Positions 25,524 to 34,230 of a DNA stretch of 64,000 nucleotides are shown piece after piece; positions within the stretch are counted from its first letter, which is position 1; the number at the start of each line of letters is the position of its first letter. A program made the translations under genes and the position numbers. Origin of the DNA: DATJHM01 sp035493895 (lineage in GTDB: Bacteria; Chloroflexota; Ktedonobacteria; Ktedonobacterales; Ktedonobacteraceae); the NCBI GenBank assembly GCA_035493895.1, contig DATJHM010000147.1:14033-78032 (forward strand), given 5' to 3'. The notes beneath the pieces were generated by a model, which searched no databases, had not been told where the DNA came from, and saw only the letters and a program-made list of their open reading frames with translations.

Positions 25524-28500
25524 ATGATACATACTATGGACCAGAAGCTCTTGCTACAGCAGTTGCGCGACCTTTCTCTTGAGGAAGGTCGCGTCTCTAT
25601 TTATCGCCACCTTGCTGAGCTGGACGATTATGCCAGTTTTGGACGCTTGCTCAAGGAGGAATCTCAGGTCGCTGAACGTGTGGACCCTTTCTTGTCGCTC
25701 AAGCTGGCGGAGTTGCTGATATTTTTTGGCGAACAGACGAAGCATAGAACGTCCCATGCTCTTGGCCTGATCGCTCGCGGCAATGTTTTACGCACGCTCG
25801 GCTCTCATCAGGCCGCTTTAGAGGCTCTGGATGAAGCGGGCCAGGAGTTTCTGGATCTGGCTGACGAAAGAGGCTGGGCACGCAGTCGCATTAGCTGGAT
25901 TATTTCTGCCTCCTGGCTGGGTCGTGTCGATGAGGCTCTGCAACAGGCTGAACAGGCCCGTCAGACGCTCTTGCGCTTAGGGGAATCTTTCTGGGCCTGC
26001 GTGGTCGAGTACAATACTGCTGTGATCTATACTCAGCTGGGCAGGTATCGCGAGGCTCTCCATCTGTACGAGGATATGCTCACTCTTCTGCCCACGCTGC
26101 CAGATCAGGACGCAACGCTGATCAAACGCTATATGAGTATGACGAAGGTGAATTACGCTCGCAATCTCGCTTTTATTGGCGAGTTCCAGCTCGCTGTTCG
26201 CTATCAGTTGGAGAGCCTCCAGAGTTTTACTGAACTGCAAGAGACGCACTCTATGGCGGAAGTTGAGGTCAATCTGGCAGACCTGGAATATGTACAGGGC
26301 TATTATGGCTCGGCCCTGAGCCACTATTATCAGGGCCGCGATTTGCTTCAGCACAACGCTATCGACGATCCTCGTTTGCTGGCACATATTCATACGCATA
26401 TGGCTACCTGTCTGGTAAAACTGGGGCGCGTGCGTGAGGCGTGCTTGCTTGCCGAGGAGGCCGTGGCAACCTATCGCCGCCTGGGCGCTTCTCTTGATAC
26501 TGGTGAGGCGCTGAGCGAGTATGCGTATGCGCTGATTGCTTCGCGGCGCTTGCAGGAAGCTATTCAGGTGCTGGATGAGGCTGAGACTCTTTTCACGCGT
26601 GGCGGTTTCGGTCATCACGCCTCGGCTGCCAGACTCCAGCAAGCCGAGCTCCTGGTGGAGATGGGGGCCGCGGATCAGGCGTTCTCGCTGGTGAACGAGA
26701 TCTATGAGTTCTTTGTTCGCAATGTTCAGCACGATCGCCTCGTTCGCGCCTATCTTGTGCAGGCCGCTGCGAGCATTCTCCAGGCACAACAGACAACCGA
26801 CGCGCAAGAACGCATCCGCCTGTTTCTCCAGGCCAGCCAGATCTGTGAGCAGGCCGGGAAACAGGCCAGCAGCCATAATTTGCAGGAGCAGTTTTATCAG
26901 AGCCAGCATCTTCTCGGCAAAATTGCTCTGTTGCGCGGCGATATGCAACGCTCGACGAGATACTATACGCGCGCAATTCGCCAGATAGAACGTATGCTGA
27001 TAGATCTGGCGCACGATCTTTCTCCCTCGTTTTTGCATCGCACCTGGCAGGTATACGAGGATATGATTGCGTTGAGTTTGCGTGGCACGGATGCGGCACA
27101 GGCGTTTCGCTATCTGGAGCGAGGGCGCTCTGTTGTGCTGCGTCAGTATTTGGCTATGGCATCTACGACGCAAGAACAATCTGCATTACAGGCACAAAAG
27201 GCTGAAGCTGTTGAAAAATCTGTGACGTTGCTGCGCTTACAACGTGAGCTGGAAGAGTGGCGTCGGGCGTATCGCAATTATAGTATGCAGCTTGCACGTA
27301 TCGCCGCAAGCGCGGAGACGATTCTCGACCGCGAGATGATTCAGGCTGAGCTGTTACGCTGCGAGGAGCATTTGAGCGAGCTGTCCGAGCGCGTTCATAT
27401 CCTCAGACAACCAGACCACGCTGCTGTGGACGGCACTCCGCAGGCAGATCATGAGCGCTTCAAACAACGCGTGCAAAAGGTGGTCCGCATTGAGGAAATA
27501 CAGCAGCATGTTGCCGCGGATCAGCTGGTCCTCACCTATTTTCTGGAAAAAGAGAAGCTGACGATTTTTGTATTGTCCGCGCAGGGGCTCAATTTTTATG
27601 CGATTCCCGGCGGAACGGAGCAGCTGGAACATCTGTTGCCCTTTTTGCACGCGCATTTGCAACCTGGAGGCTGGGGTGATGCGCTACACCCGCCTTTGCA
27701 GCCAATTCGTCGTCTGCTTCATAAGCTCTATCGCCTGCTGATTGCTCCCGTTGTTGAACAATGTGCTCCCGAGGTGAAGCTCCTGACGATTGTGCCGTAC
27801 GGTCCCTTGCATACGGTCCCTTTCCATGCGCTCTATACCGGCTCACACTATCTTATAGAGCGCTTTCAGCTGAATTATCTTCCTGCAACCAGTACATTGA
27901 CGCGCTTCTCTGCACCGCTGACGCTCGCTGTATCTCCGTCCTCTGAGTACAAAGCCCCGCAAGTCTTTGGCTACGCCGGTCAGCAGGAGATTCTGCGCGC
28001 GTTGGAGGAAGCGCGCACGATTGCAACTCTGCTCCAGGGCGCGTGCTATCTGCAAGAGGAGGCGACGATTGCCCGGCTGATGCAGGTGGCAAAGGGTGCG
28101 CCTGTGATCCATCTGGCAACACACGGGAAGAGCCGACTCGATGCCCCCAATTTCTCTTCTGTCATTCTCGCTGATGGCCCGCTGACTGCTCTGGATGCCT
28201 TTCATCTGGATCTGCAATCCTGCCAGCTGGTAACGCTCAGCGGTTGTGAAACGGGCCTGGCTTTAAGCGGTGGCGGCGATGAGCAGCTCGGCCTGGGCCG
28301 GGCATTTCTGGCTGCCGGGGTGTCGTCGCTGGTGATGAGCTCCTGGCCCGTCGAGGATACTGCCACCAATGAGCTGATGCAATCGTTCTACCTGCAACTA
28401 TTTGCCGGTGAGAGCAAGGTTCAGGCGCTCCGCAGCGCGCAATGTGCTCTCCTGGCGAGGGAGGGCACCCCCTATAACCATCCCTATTACTGGTCTGCGT

Positions 28501-28553
28501 TCCGTCTGGTTGGCGATGCCGGACCCCTTGAATTGCCTGAAAACCGAAAATAG
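25524..28553 (+). CDS. TPR-CHAT caspase-like protease
   Basis: A 1009-residue cytosolic protein. Residues about 45-480 are tetratricopeptide repeats (for example AVIYTQLGRYREALHLYEDM and HMATCLVKLGRVREACLLAEEA), then a helical connector to about 690, then a CHAT domain to the end. The catalytic dyad is intact: His867 in LATHG and Cys908 in LSGCETG. CHAT peptidases relate to caspases and separase, and several act in bacterial immunity or cell death after a sensor domain releases them. An alternative ATG is at 25536. A subtilisin gene follows after about 100 bases, suggesting a proteolytic cascade (inference). Confidence 0.92.
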   Translation: MIHTMDQKLLLQQLRDLSLEEGRVSIYRHLAELDDYASFGRLLKEESQVAERVDPFLSLKLAELLIFFGEQTKHRTSHALGLIARGNVLRTLGSHQAALEALDEAGQEFLDLADERGWARSRISWIISASWLGRVDEALQQAEQARQTLLRLGESFWACVVEYNTAVIYTQLGRYREALHLYEDMLTLLPTLPDQDATLIKRYMSMTKVNYARNLAFIGEFQLAVRYQLESLQSFTELQETHSMAEVEVNLADLEYVQGYYGSALSHYYQGRDLLQHNAIDDPRLLAHIHTHMATCLVKLGRVREACLLAEEAVATYRRLGASLDTGEALSEYAYALIASRRLQEAIQVLDEAETLFTRGGFGHHASAARLQQAELLVEMGAADQAFSLVNEIYEFFVRNVQHDRLVRAYLVQAAASILQAQQTTDAQERIRLFLQASQICEQAGKQASSHNLQEQFYQSQHLLGKIALLRGDMQRSTRYYTRAIRQIERMLIDLAHDLSPSFLHRTWQVYEDMIALSLRGTDAAQAFRYLERGRSVVLRQYLAMASTTQEQSALQAQKAEAVEKSVTLLRLQRELEEWRRAYRNYSMQLARIAASAETILDREMIQAELLRCEEHLSELSERVHILRQPDHAAVDGTPQADHERFKQRVQKVVRIEEIQQHVAADQLVLTYFLEKEKLTIFVLSAQGLNFYAIPGGTEQLEHLLPFLHAHLQPGGWGDALHPPLQPIRRLLHKLYRLLIAPVVEQCAPEVKLLTIVPYGPLHTVPFHALYTGSHYLIERFQLNYLPATSTLTRFSAPLTLAVSPSSEYKAPQVFGYAGQQEILRALEEARTIATLLQGACYLQEEATIARLMQVAKGAPVIHLATHGKSRLDAPNFSSVILADGPLTALDAFHLDLQSCQLVTLSGCETGLALSGGGDEQLGLGRAFLAAGVSSLVMSSWPVEDTATNELMQSFYLQLFAGESKVQALRSAQCALLAREGTPYNHPYYWSAFRLVGDAGPLELPENRK

Positions 28554-28656
28554 CTAAAAGATGTTTCATCCACTAAAAAATGATATAGGGCTCGTTTTAT
28601 AGATGGAATGGAAACCTGAGATACTTTTGTAGAGAAGCGATATAGGGAGGGAAAGT

Positions 28657-30447
28657 ATGCCCGAAACGTATGATGCTGGTTCGTTGCCTGGTTGGCAAGA
28701 TGTCGATACTTACTATTGGCTGGAAAACGAGGTCATGCTTGTTTTTCAACTGGATCTGCCCCTCGCGTCACAAAGCATTGCGGATGCTATTCGGCTCGAT
28801 GACCTCAATCAGTTCTTGAATTTCTATAGCTATCGTCTGAGCCCCTTTGGCCCTGAAAAGCTTGCCCCGGTCAGCGCTCACGTCGCTCATGACCAGCAAG
28901 GCCAGTATCTTTTCCCTACGCCCGCTGGCTCGGGCACGACCGTTGTGGGCTTCTTCTCGGTCTCTCCTGTCCCGGCCCCTGTCCCTGATCCGAGCATCGT
29001 GGCTGAGTGGTGGAGTCCAAATGCTGGACAGTCGGACGCCTGCAAGGTTGCTAATCTGATCAATACTAATCTGGCGATGCTCAAGCATGAAAGCAAGATC
29101 CCGGTGATTGCTGCTGCTCCCCACTGGATTGGCAGTGCTACCCCTTGTATGGTCGGCAGTGGACCCGGGGTGCCACCCGTCCCTGTGGCCTCGGATGAGA
29201 GCAGCGCGACGACTCCAGGCCAGTGGCCGATTAATCTGCCTGCGGTAAATGCTGCTGACTCGCTCCTGACGGATAAGCGAGGCGCAGGAGTGCATGTCTT
29301 CGTCTTAGATACGATGCCTGCTCTGAGCACGCAAACGCAACCGCTCGCCGCCGCTGCTCAGCAGGCCGGAGAGCATAATCGCTTGCTGCAACGCTTAGCG
29401 AGCGAGGCACAGGAGCCTTCACTCTATCAGCTGCATTATCAGCTTTTGCCGGAAGAGGCCAGATTTTCGTCAGAGTATCAGCCCGCTGCCGGACGCGATA
29501 TTCATGGGAATGCCTATGCATTCAATATGCCCGATCACGGTCTGTTTGTGAGTGGCATTATTCGCGATCTGGTGCCGGAAGCGAGCATCGAGCATATTCG
29601 TGTCTTAAATGACCTTGGTGGCGGCGATCTATGCACTCTGATTGGCACGCTCAATACGATCTCCACACGCATGGCTGTGGGGGGAGATCTCTATCAGCAG
29701 CCGGTCGTCGTTAATCTCAGTCTGGTGGTTGGTCCGGACGATGAGCTCTTGCCGCAGATATGGTATAGCTCGGACGATCTTGCTAAGATGGGCACGCAAT
29801 CGGAGGTAGCCATAGAGCTTGGTCTGTTGCGCTCTGCTTTACATCTGGTGGTCCAGAATCTGGTGGCGCACGGAGCCGTCGTGGTGGCTGCGGCCGGAAA
29901 TGACTCGAACTCGCCCACTGTGCCGAAGCGCATTGGCCCGCACTATCCCGCCGCCTTCCCCGAGGTCATTTCGGTCGCCGCCGTGGACAGACAGGGTAAG
30001 CCCGCACTCTATAGCAATTCGCCGCAAGCTGCGACGCTGCATAACGGCATTGCCACCTACGGAGGTGCCGCACTCACGCTGGAAGAAGTCCAGAATGGCC
30101 ACCACCTGGATGCCTTGAAGGGCGTCTATACCTCTACCTCCTATCCCGCTCCAGAGGTACACACGCCCGCTCTCCCTGACTATCCCGCGCCTAATACCTA
30201 CGGTTGGGCCTTCTGGTCTGGTACTTCTTTCGCCACGCCAATTGTCAGTGCCGTGGTTGCGCGCATTCTCCAGGCGCTGGCCTCCGGTGCGACTTCGACG
30301 CACTGGCAGAGCCTGCCCCCTGCGCAGAGAGCCGCAGAAGTACAGCGCCTGCTCACTACCGTCGATGGGCAACTGGAGATCTTTGGGAGCGCCCTGACTC
30401 TGCAACCCGATTTCGGCGTTACCCTCCTGAACGCCACTCAGGCATAA
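28657..30447 (+). CDS. Subtilisin-like S8 serine protease
   Basis: A 596-residue protein without a signal peptide, so probably cytosolic. The catalytic set is complete: Asp218 (VHVFVLDT), His294 (MPDHGLFVSGII), oxyanion Asn415 (AAAGND) and Ser524 (SGTSFATP). Residues 1-190 are an N-terminal region that could be an inhibitory propiece or a recognition domain. Secretion is usual for subtilases; its absence here, next to a CHAT protease, supports a role in regulated intracellular proteolysis. AGGGAGGG precedes the ATG. Confidence 0.92.
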   Translation: MPETYDAGSLPGWQDVDTYYWLENEVMLVFQLDLPLASQSIADAIRLDDLNQFLNFYSYRLSPFGPEKLAPVSAHVAHDQQGQYLFPTPAGSGTTVVGFFSVSPVPAPVPDPSIVAEWWSPNAGQSDACKVANLINTNLAMLKHESKIPVIAAAPHWIGSATPCMVGSGPGVPPVPVASDESSATTPGQWPINLPAVNAADSLLTDKRGAGVHVFVLDTMPALSTQTQPLAAAAQQAGEHNRLLQRLASEAQEPSLYQLHYQLLPEEARFSSEYQPAAGRDIHGNAYAFNMPDHGLFVSGIIRDLVPEASIEHIRVLNDLGGGDLCTLIGTLNTISTRMAVGGDLYQQPVVVNLSLVVGPDDELLPQIWYSSDDLAKMGTQSEVAIELGLLRSALHLVVQNLVAHGAVVVAAAGNDSNSPTVPKRIGPHYPAAFPEVISVAAVDRQGKPALYSNSPQAATLHNGIATYGGAALTLEEVQNGHHLDALKGVYTSTSYPAPEVHTPALPDYPAPNTYGWAFWSGTSFATPIVSAVVARILQALASGATSTHWQSLPPAQRAAEVQRLLTTVDGQLEIFGSALTLQPDFGVTLLNATQA

Positions 30448-30532
30448 GAGAAGATAGAAGAATATTGATGCGCGGATAGGGATGAATCTTGATTGAGAAG
30501 AAACTAGCATTTTTATCAGGTGTGGTGGTATA

Positions 30533-30568
30533 AAAGAGGATGAGAGTAGTTACTTTCTCATCCTCTTT
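30533..30568 (+). terminator. Intrinsic-type hairpin between protease and membrane gene
   Basis: AAAGAGGATGAGA (30533-30545) pairs perfectly over 13 bp with TCTCATCCTCTTT (30556-30568), loop of 10. It lies 28 bases before the next start codon, so it may end the upstream transcript or attenuate read-through. Confidence 0.65.
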
Positions 30569-30595
30569 CTATAAGTAATATTGTGGAGGTGTCGT

Positions 30596-31837
30596 ATGGA
30601 AGCAACCACTGGAACCGTTGCTGTTCAACAATCCGTCTCCCCCGCTACCACTGAACAGCTCACGCCCAAACAACTCTATAGCCGAGATCTTTTGTTTGTT
30701 TTATTGCGGGATGTGTTGCATTGGAATGATGTGACAGTTGTCGTTGTCACTATGATTATCTCCGTGTTGCTGGTTTTTTTCCCGCCTCTGATCTGGGATT
30801 TTGGTCTCAAGACCGCAGATATTGTGCGCGACCTGTTGCAAGCACTCATCGCTTTTCCTCTGTTAGCGTTTCAATGTCTCCGCTTGCCCGCTGCGATAGC
30901 AGATCTTTTTAATAGCTTGAGGGCGCGCAATATCGTAGGAGACTGCCGTGACGATCAATCGGTGACAAAAACGTATGCGCAGTTTCTACAACGTCTGGTG
31001 GCCCAGGTGGATAGTCCCTGGTGGACGGTGGGGGCCATTGTCCTGGTTGTAGCCTATGCCGTCTATCGTCTGATCAGCGTAGATCAATTTACGAGCGTCT
31101 TGCAGCCTCGTGTGCCCATGGTCGATCCAGTGGAGGTCACGCAGCAAACGCAGCAATTCATGTACCGGATAGGCTTTTTAGTGCTCTATTCTATCATGCT
31201 CTATTCCGCATTTATTGCGATTGCTCGTATGCTCGTAGCCCTCCTCAACACGAGCGCATTATTTCGCACCTTCAAAATTAATGTCAATCCTTTGCATCCC
31301 GATGGTTCTGGTGGCCTTGGCACTATCGAGCAGATGTTGGGAGTCAGCGTGGGGATTGTCACGACGATCGGTATCATCGCCTTGCTCGTCAACGCCTCTT
31401 TTCTCGCGATCCCCAAAGCCAGCACTTCTGGAATTTCGCTCTGGGAAGCGGCCATCGTCGGCCTGCTCTATCTGTCACTGGCTCCCACACTATTATTAGG
31501 CTGGCTCTTTGCCCCCCATCAGGTCATGCAAGATGCGCGCGATGCTGTCCTCCAACCGCTGGCCGATCAATTTCAAGCCACGATCAATAGCACCACCCCA
31601 TCCAGTAGCGAGGATGCGGGCGAAATCAAGCGTGGAACTGATCGCATGGCGGAACTCAAACGCCGCTATGATCTTTTACAAGAAACGTTTCCCATCTGGC
31701 CCGCACAAATTCAGGTCGTGAGGCGTATGTTTGCGACCCTGAGCCTGCCCGCGATCCTGCCATTTCTTTCCCTGCTAGGCCCGGCCCTGGTCCAGCTAAG
31801 CCAATTTATCGGCGATCTCTTCTCATCGGTAAAATAA
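30596..31837 (+). CDS. Multi-pass membrane protein at the end of the CHAT cassette
   Basis: A 413-residue protein with about six to seven hydrophobic segments (roughly 47-67, 77-97, 145-165, 195-220, 250-275, 285-305, and a C-terminal hydrophobic stretch). Between them lies the motif NVNPLHPDGSGGLG, a phrase also seen in membrane sensor proteins. A cytosolic charged helical loop (about 325-375) precedes the last hydrophobic segment. No enzyme motif. GGAGG is eight bases before the ATG. As last gene of the cassette it could be a membrane effector or a substrate of the proteases, but this is inference. Confidence 0.7.
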   Translation: MEATTGTVAVQQSVSPATTEQLTPKQLYSRDLLFVLLRDVLHWNDVTVVVVTMIISVLLVFFPPLIWDFGLKTADIVRDLLQALIAFPLLAFQCLRLPAAIADLFNSLRARNIVGDCRDDQSVTKTYAQFLQRLVAQVDSPWWTVGAIVLVVAYAVYRLISVDQFTSVLQPRVPMVDPVEVTQQTQQFMYRIGFLVLYSIMLYSAFIAIARMLVALLNTSALFRTFKINVNPLHPDGSGGLGTIEQMLGVSVGIVTTIGIIALLVNASFLAIPKASTSGISLWEAAIVGLLYLSLAPTLLLGWLFAPHQVMQDARDAVLQPLADQFQATINSTTPSSSEDAGEIKRGTDRMAELKRRYDLLQETFPIWPAQIQVVRRMFATLSLPAILPFLSLLGPALVQLSQFIGDLFSSVK

Positions 31838-31950
31838 ATACCCGATGCCCTGCTGGGAGAGGCGCTTCTGTCCCTCTCCCATACGCATAAAATAGGGTCA
31901 ATCACGTCACGCGGGATCTGCGTTTCCCCACCGGCCCTCTTGCCCTCGAT

Positions 31951-31985
31951 AACAGGTAGGGGATGTGTTTTATACCATCCCACGC
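31951..31985. repeat. Dispersed hairpin repeat, family 2
   Basis: AACAGGTAGGGGATG, TGTTTTATAC core, CATCCC. Arms GGGATG (31960-31965) and CATCCC (31976-31981) pair. The AACAGGTAGGGG lead is shared with the copies at 39070 and 40788. Confidence 0.65.
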
Positions 31986-32032
31986 GACCCCTTATGTTGA
32001 TGCGTATTTATTGCGCTGGCGCAGGAACTATC

Positions 32033-32329
32033 CTATCCTCGTTCACCTGTAAAAATCTGTATAAGCGCGACAAAAATGACTGCGCCAATAAACGAGATGA
32101 AGACGCTGCCACAGAACGCAAAATGTCCCAGTTCCAACGCATTGGCGAGAATGCCGCCAATAAATGCCCCGATCAGACCAACTATGGTGTCACCGAGGCA
32201 GCCGAAACCACGACCTCGCACAAATGTGGTGGCCAGAAAGCCCGCGATCAATCCCATAAGTAGCCAGGCAATGATACTACCAGGCTGTAAAATTTGCCCA
32301 AGGTTTATGGTATGAATGGTAATCTGCAT
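32033..32329 (-). CDS. GlsB/YeaQ/YmgE family membrane protein
   Basis: A 98-residue protein with three membrane helices. The family pattern is IIAWLLMGLIAGFLA, then GDTIVGLIGAFIGG, then ISFIGAVIFVALI. Members are small stress-associated inner-membrane proteins with no known reaction. A paralog is encoded 262 bases upstream on the same strand. Confidence 0.9.
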   Translation of the reverse strand: MQITIHTINLGQILQPGSIIAWLLMGLIAGFLATTFVRGRGFGCLGDTIVGLIGAFIGGILANALELGHFAFCGSVFISFIGAVIFVALIQIFTGERG

Positions 32330-32497
32330 CGCTGCTACTCCTATTCAATTTATATATTTCAATATTTGTATCTTGTGGGATCTTTGATAGGATGTTGTTG
32401 TATTACTACAGGGAATAATTGCATATCATAGGTGGCTCTGTAGCGTATACGTGTAGAAAAATGAAAAGTTGAAGAATTCAGCTCACACGTTACAGCA

Positions 32498-32528
32498 CAA
32501 AAAAAGACCAGAGAACATCTCTCTGGTC
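32498..32528 (-). terminator. Intrinsic terminator of the upstream GlsB paralog
   Basis: Read on the minus strand, GACCAGAGA, loop of 5, TCTCTGGTC (32528-32506), then eight consecutive T (32505-32498). A canonical factor-independent terminator. Confidence 0.85.
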
Positions 32529-32553
32529 CCAGCAAACTCCCCTGGATGATCTT

Positions 32554-32579
32554 GTAGGGGAGGGGCTTGTCTCCTCCCC
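32554..32579. repeat. Dispersed hairpin repeat, family 2
   Basis: GTAGGGGAGG, GGCTTGTCT core, CCTCCCC. Arms GGGGAGG (32557-32563) and CCTCCCC (32573-32579) pair over 7 bp. It lies between the stop of the GlsB gene and its terminator. Confidence 0.65.
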
Positions 32580-32591
32580 GGTTGCCGTTAG

Positions 32592-32891
32592 TTAGAAGGT
32601 GCGGCGAGATCCGCTCACGGCGCGCAAGATCGCGATCAGGATACAGGCACCGATAAAGGCTATCACGATGCTCCCCCAGAAGCCGAATGTGTTGTTGGGG
32701 GCAAGCAGGTTCACGATCAGCCCACCGATAAATGCCCCGATGAGGCCAACAATAAGATCTCCCAGAATACCATAGCCGCCACCCCGCATAACTGCACTGG
32801 CCAGGAAGCCTGCAATCAGGCCGACAATTAGCCAGAGAATGATATTGCCAGGGGCAAGGGTTGCTGCAAAAACCGAAATTGCGACGGCCAT
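32592..32891 (-). CDS. GlsB/YeaQ/YmgE family membrane protein
   Basis: A 99-residue three-helix membrane protein, paralogous to the one at 32033-32329: IILWLIVGLIAGFLAS, GDLIVGLIGAFIGGLI and AFIGACILIAILRAV align position by position. Conserved glycines pack the helices. Tandem duplication of this family is common. It has its own terminator, so the two genes are separate transcription units. Confidence 0.9.
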   Translation of the reverse strand: MAVAISVFAATLAPGNIILWLIVGLIAGFLASAVMRGGGYGILGDLIVGLIGAFIGGLIVNLLAPNNTFGFWGSIVIAFIGACILIAILRAVSGSRRTF

Positions 32892-33417
32892 ACCTTTTCA
32901 CTCCTTTATGCGTGAAACACTCTATAATTGGGGCCGATACAGGCTTTCAGTGTACAATGGAATTCGCTCGAATGGTGTTTGTGGTTGCTTCTATCTTGTG
33001 ATTATAAGCTAACAAATATTTGGTTGCATTACAAGTCATTTTATCGTTTTCCTATAAATCCTAAGAATACATTAAACTATACTAATATTATTCTAATCTA
33101 TATATAGATGAGATCCCACGCTTTATACTATCCCACACGCCCATCCGCGAACCCCATCGATTATCGTCCCCGAAAAAACGATCCGTTCTCCCCCCTCCGA
33201 CCCTCTCGCCCATCCGCTGTTTATCCGCGCTCATAACCGTCTTCTCTCTCATGCCTTCGTATAGAGAGATAGCTAAGGGTACCGTTTTGATACGTTTGTG
33301 ATAATAATTGCGTATTATTAAAGTAGACCGTTTTCATAAATTATTCGCTGCTAGTCATTGACCATGGATGCGCACTCTGCTCATCTATGCAGATCTGGTA
33401 GAAAGTGAGATAGTGTA
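32892..33417. other. Intergenic region, low complexity, no gene seen
   Basis: This 526-base gap is AT-rich to about 33105, then strongly C-rich and G-poor to about 33240. A string GATCCCACGC-TTTATAC-TATCCCACACG near 33112 resembles a decayed family-2 repeat. No ORF or RNA is supported. Confidence 0.5.
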
Positions 33418-34062
33418 TTGGGCAGGACCCGCCTGATTCTGGTAAGACATGGCGAAACTCTGGCAAATCGCGAATTTCGCTATCTTGGCGCACGCGATGA
33501 TCTTCTCTCGGCAACTGGACGCGAACAGGCTGACCTGCTGGCCGAGGCGCTGGCAATTTTGCCTGTCTCTGCCGTCTATTCCAGCCCTTTGCAAAGGGCC
33601 TATCAGACTGCCGTGCCGATCGCACAACGCCACTCTCTCGCCGTACAGCAAGAAGCTGATCTGCGCGAGGGGAGCTTCGGCCTCTGGGAAGGGCTGACCC
33701 GCTCGGAGGTGCTTGCGAGAGGCTCCGAGGATGCGCGCCTGCTCTATGCCTGGGAACATGATCCTGTCTGCCAACCGCCAGAAGGCGAGAGTTTTGCTGA
33801 ATTGCAAGTGCGCGTGCTCAGGCTGGTCAATGCGCTGCATCTGCGACATCATGGCGAGACTGTCGTACTGGTCTCTCACGTCGGTCCGATTAAAGTGCTC
33901 CTGAGCGCTGCCCTCAATGCTCCTCTCACGACGCTTTTCCAACTTTTTCTCGATCCTGCAACGATTAGCGTGGTAGATTGGCACGAGCAGAAGCCGTTAG
34001 TGCGTTTATTTAATAGCCATGCACATCTGGGATGGGCGCGTGGACGATGGATGCAACCATGA
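33418..34062 (+). CDS. Histidine phosphatase family protein
   Basis: A 214-residue phosphoglycerate-mutase-like phosphatase. The nucleophile motif LVRHGET is at residues 8-14, DLREGSFGLWEGLT follows, and the second His is in VLVSHVGPIK. Broad targets are possible, such as sugar phosphates or cobalamin intermediates (CobC-like). The only in-frame start after an upstream stop is TTG at 33418, with AAGTGAG about eight bases before it, so translation may be weak. Confidence 0.9.
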   Translation: MGRTRLILVRHGETLANREFRYLGARDDLLSATGREQADLLAEALAILPVSAVYSSPLQRAYQTAVPIAQRHSLAVQQEADLREGSFGLWEGLTRSEVLARGSEDARLLYAWEHDPVCQPPEGESFAELQVRVLRLVNALHLRHHGETVVLVSHVGPIKVLLSAALNAPLTTLFQLFLDPATISVVDWHEQKPLVRLFNSHAHLGWARGRWMQP

Positions 34063-34230
34063 AAAGACGTTTTTGCGAGTATAACGGTATATGCAAAATG
34101 ATGATCTATTCTCTAAAGATGAGTATTTTGTCTTGTGCTATGAGGAAGAACATAACCTTTTCGTAAATTTCATTGTATACTTGTTTTACTACAGAGAAAT
34201 TTCCGGATGGTTCTTACAGAGGAGAACTTG

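Noticed and set aside
25977..27179. 400-residue minus-strand frame within the CHAT gene
   Set aside because: Antisense of TPR repeats. The plus-strand protein is clearly real and the antisense product has no fold signature.
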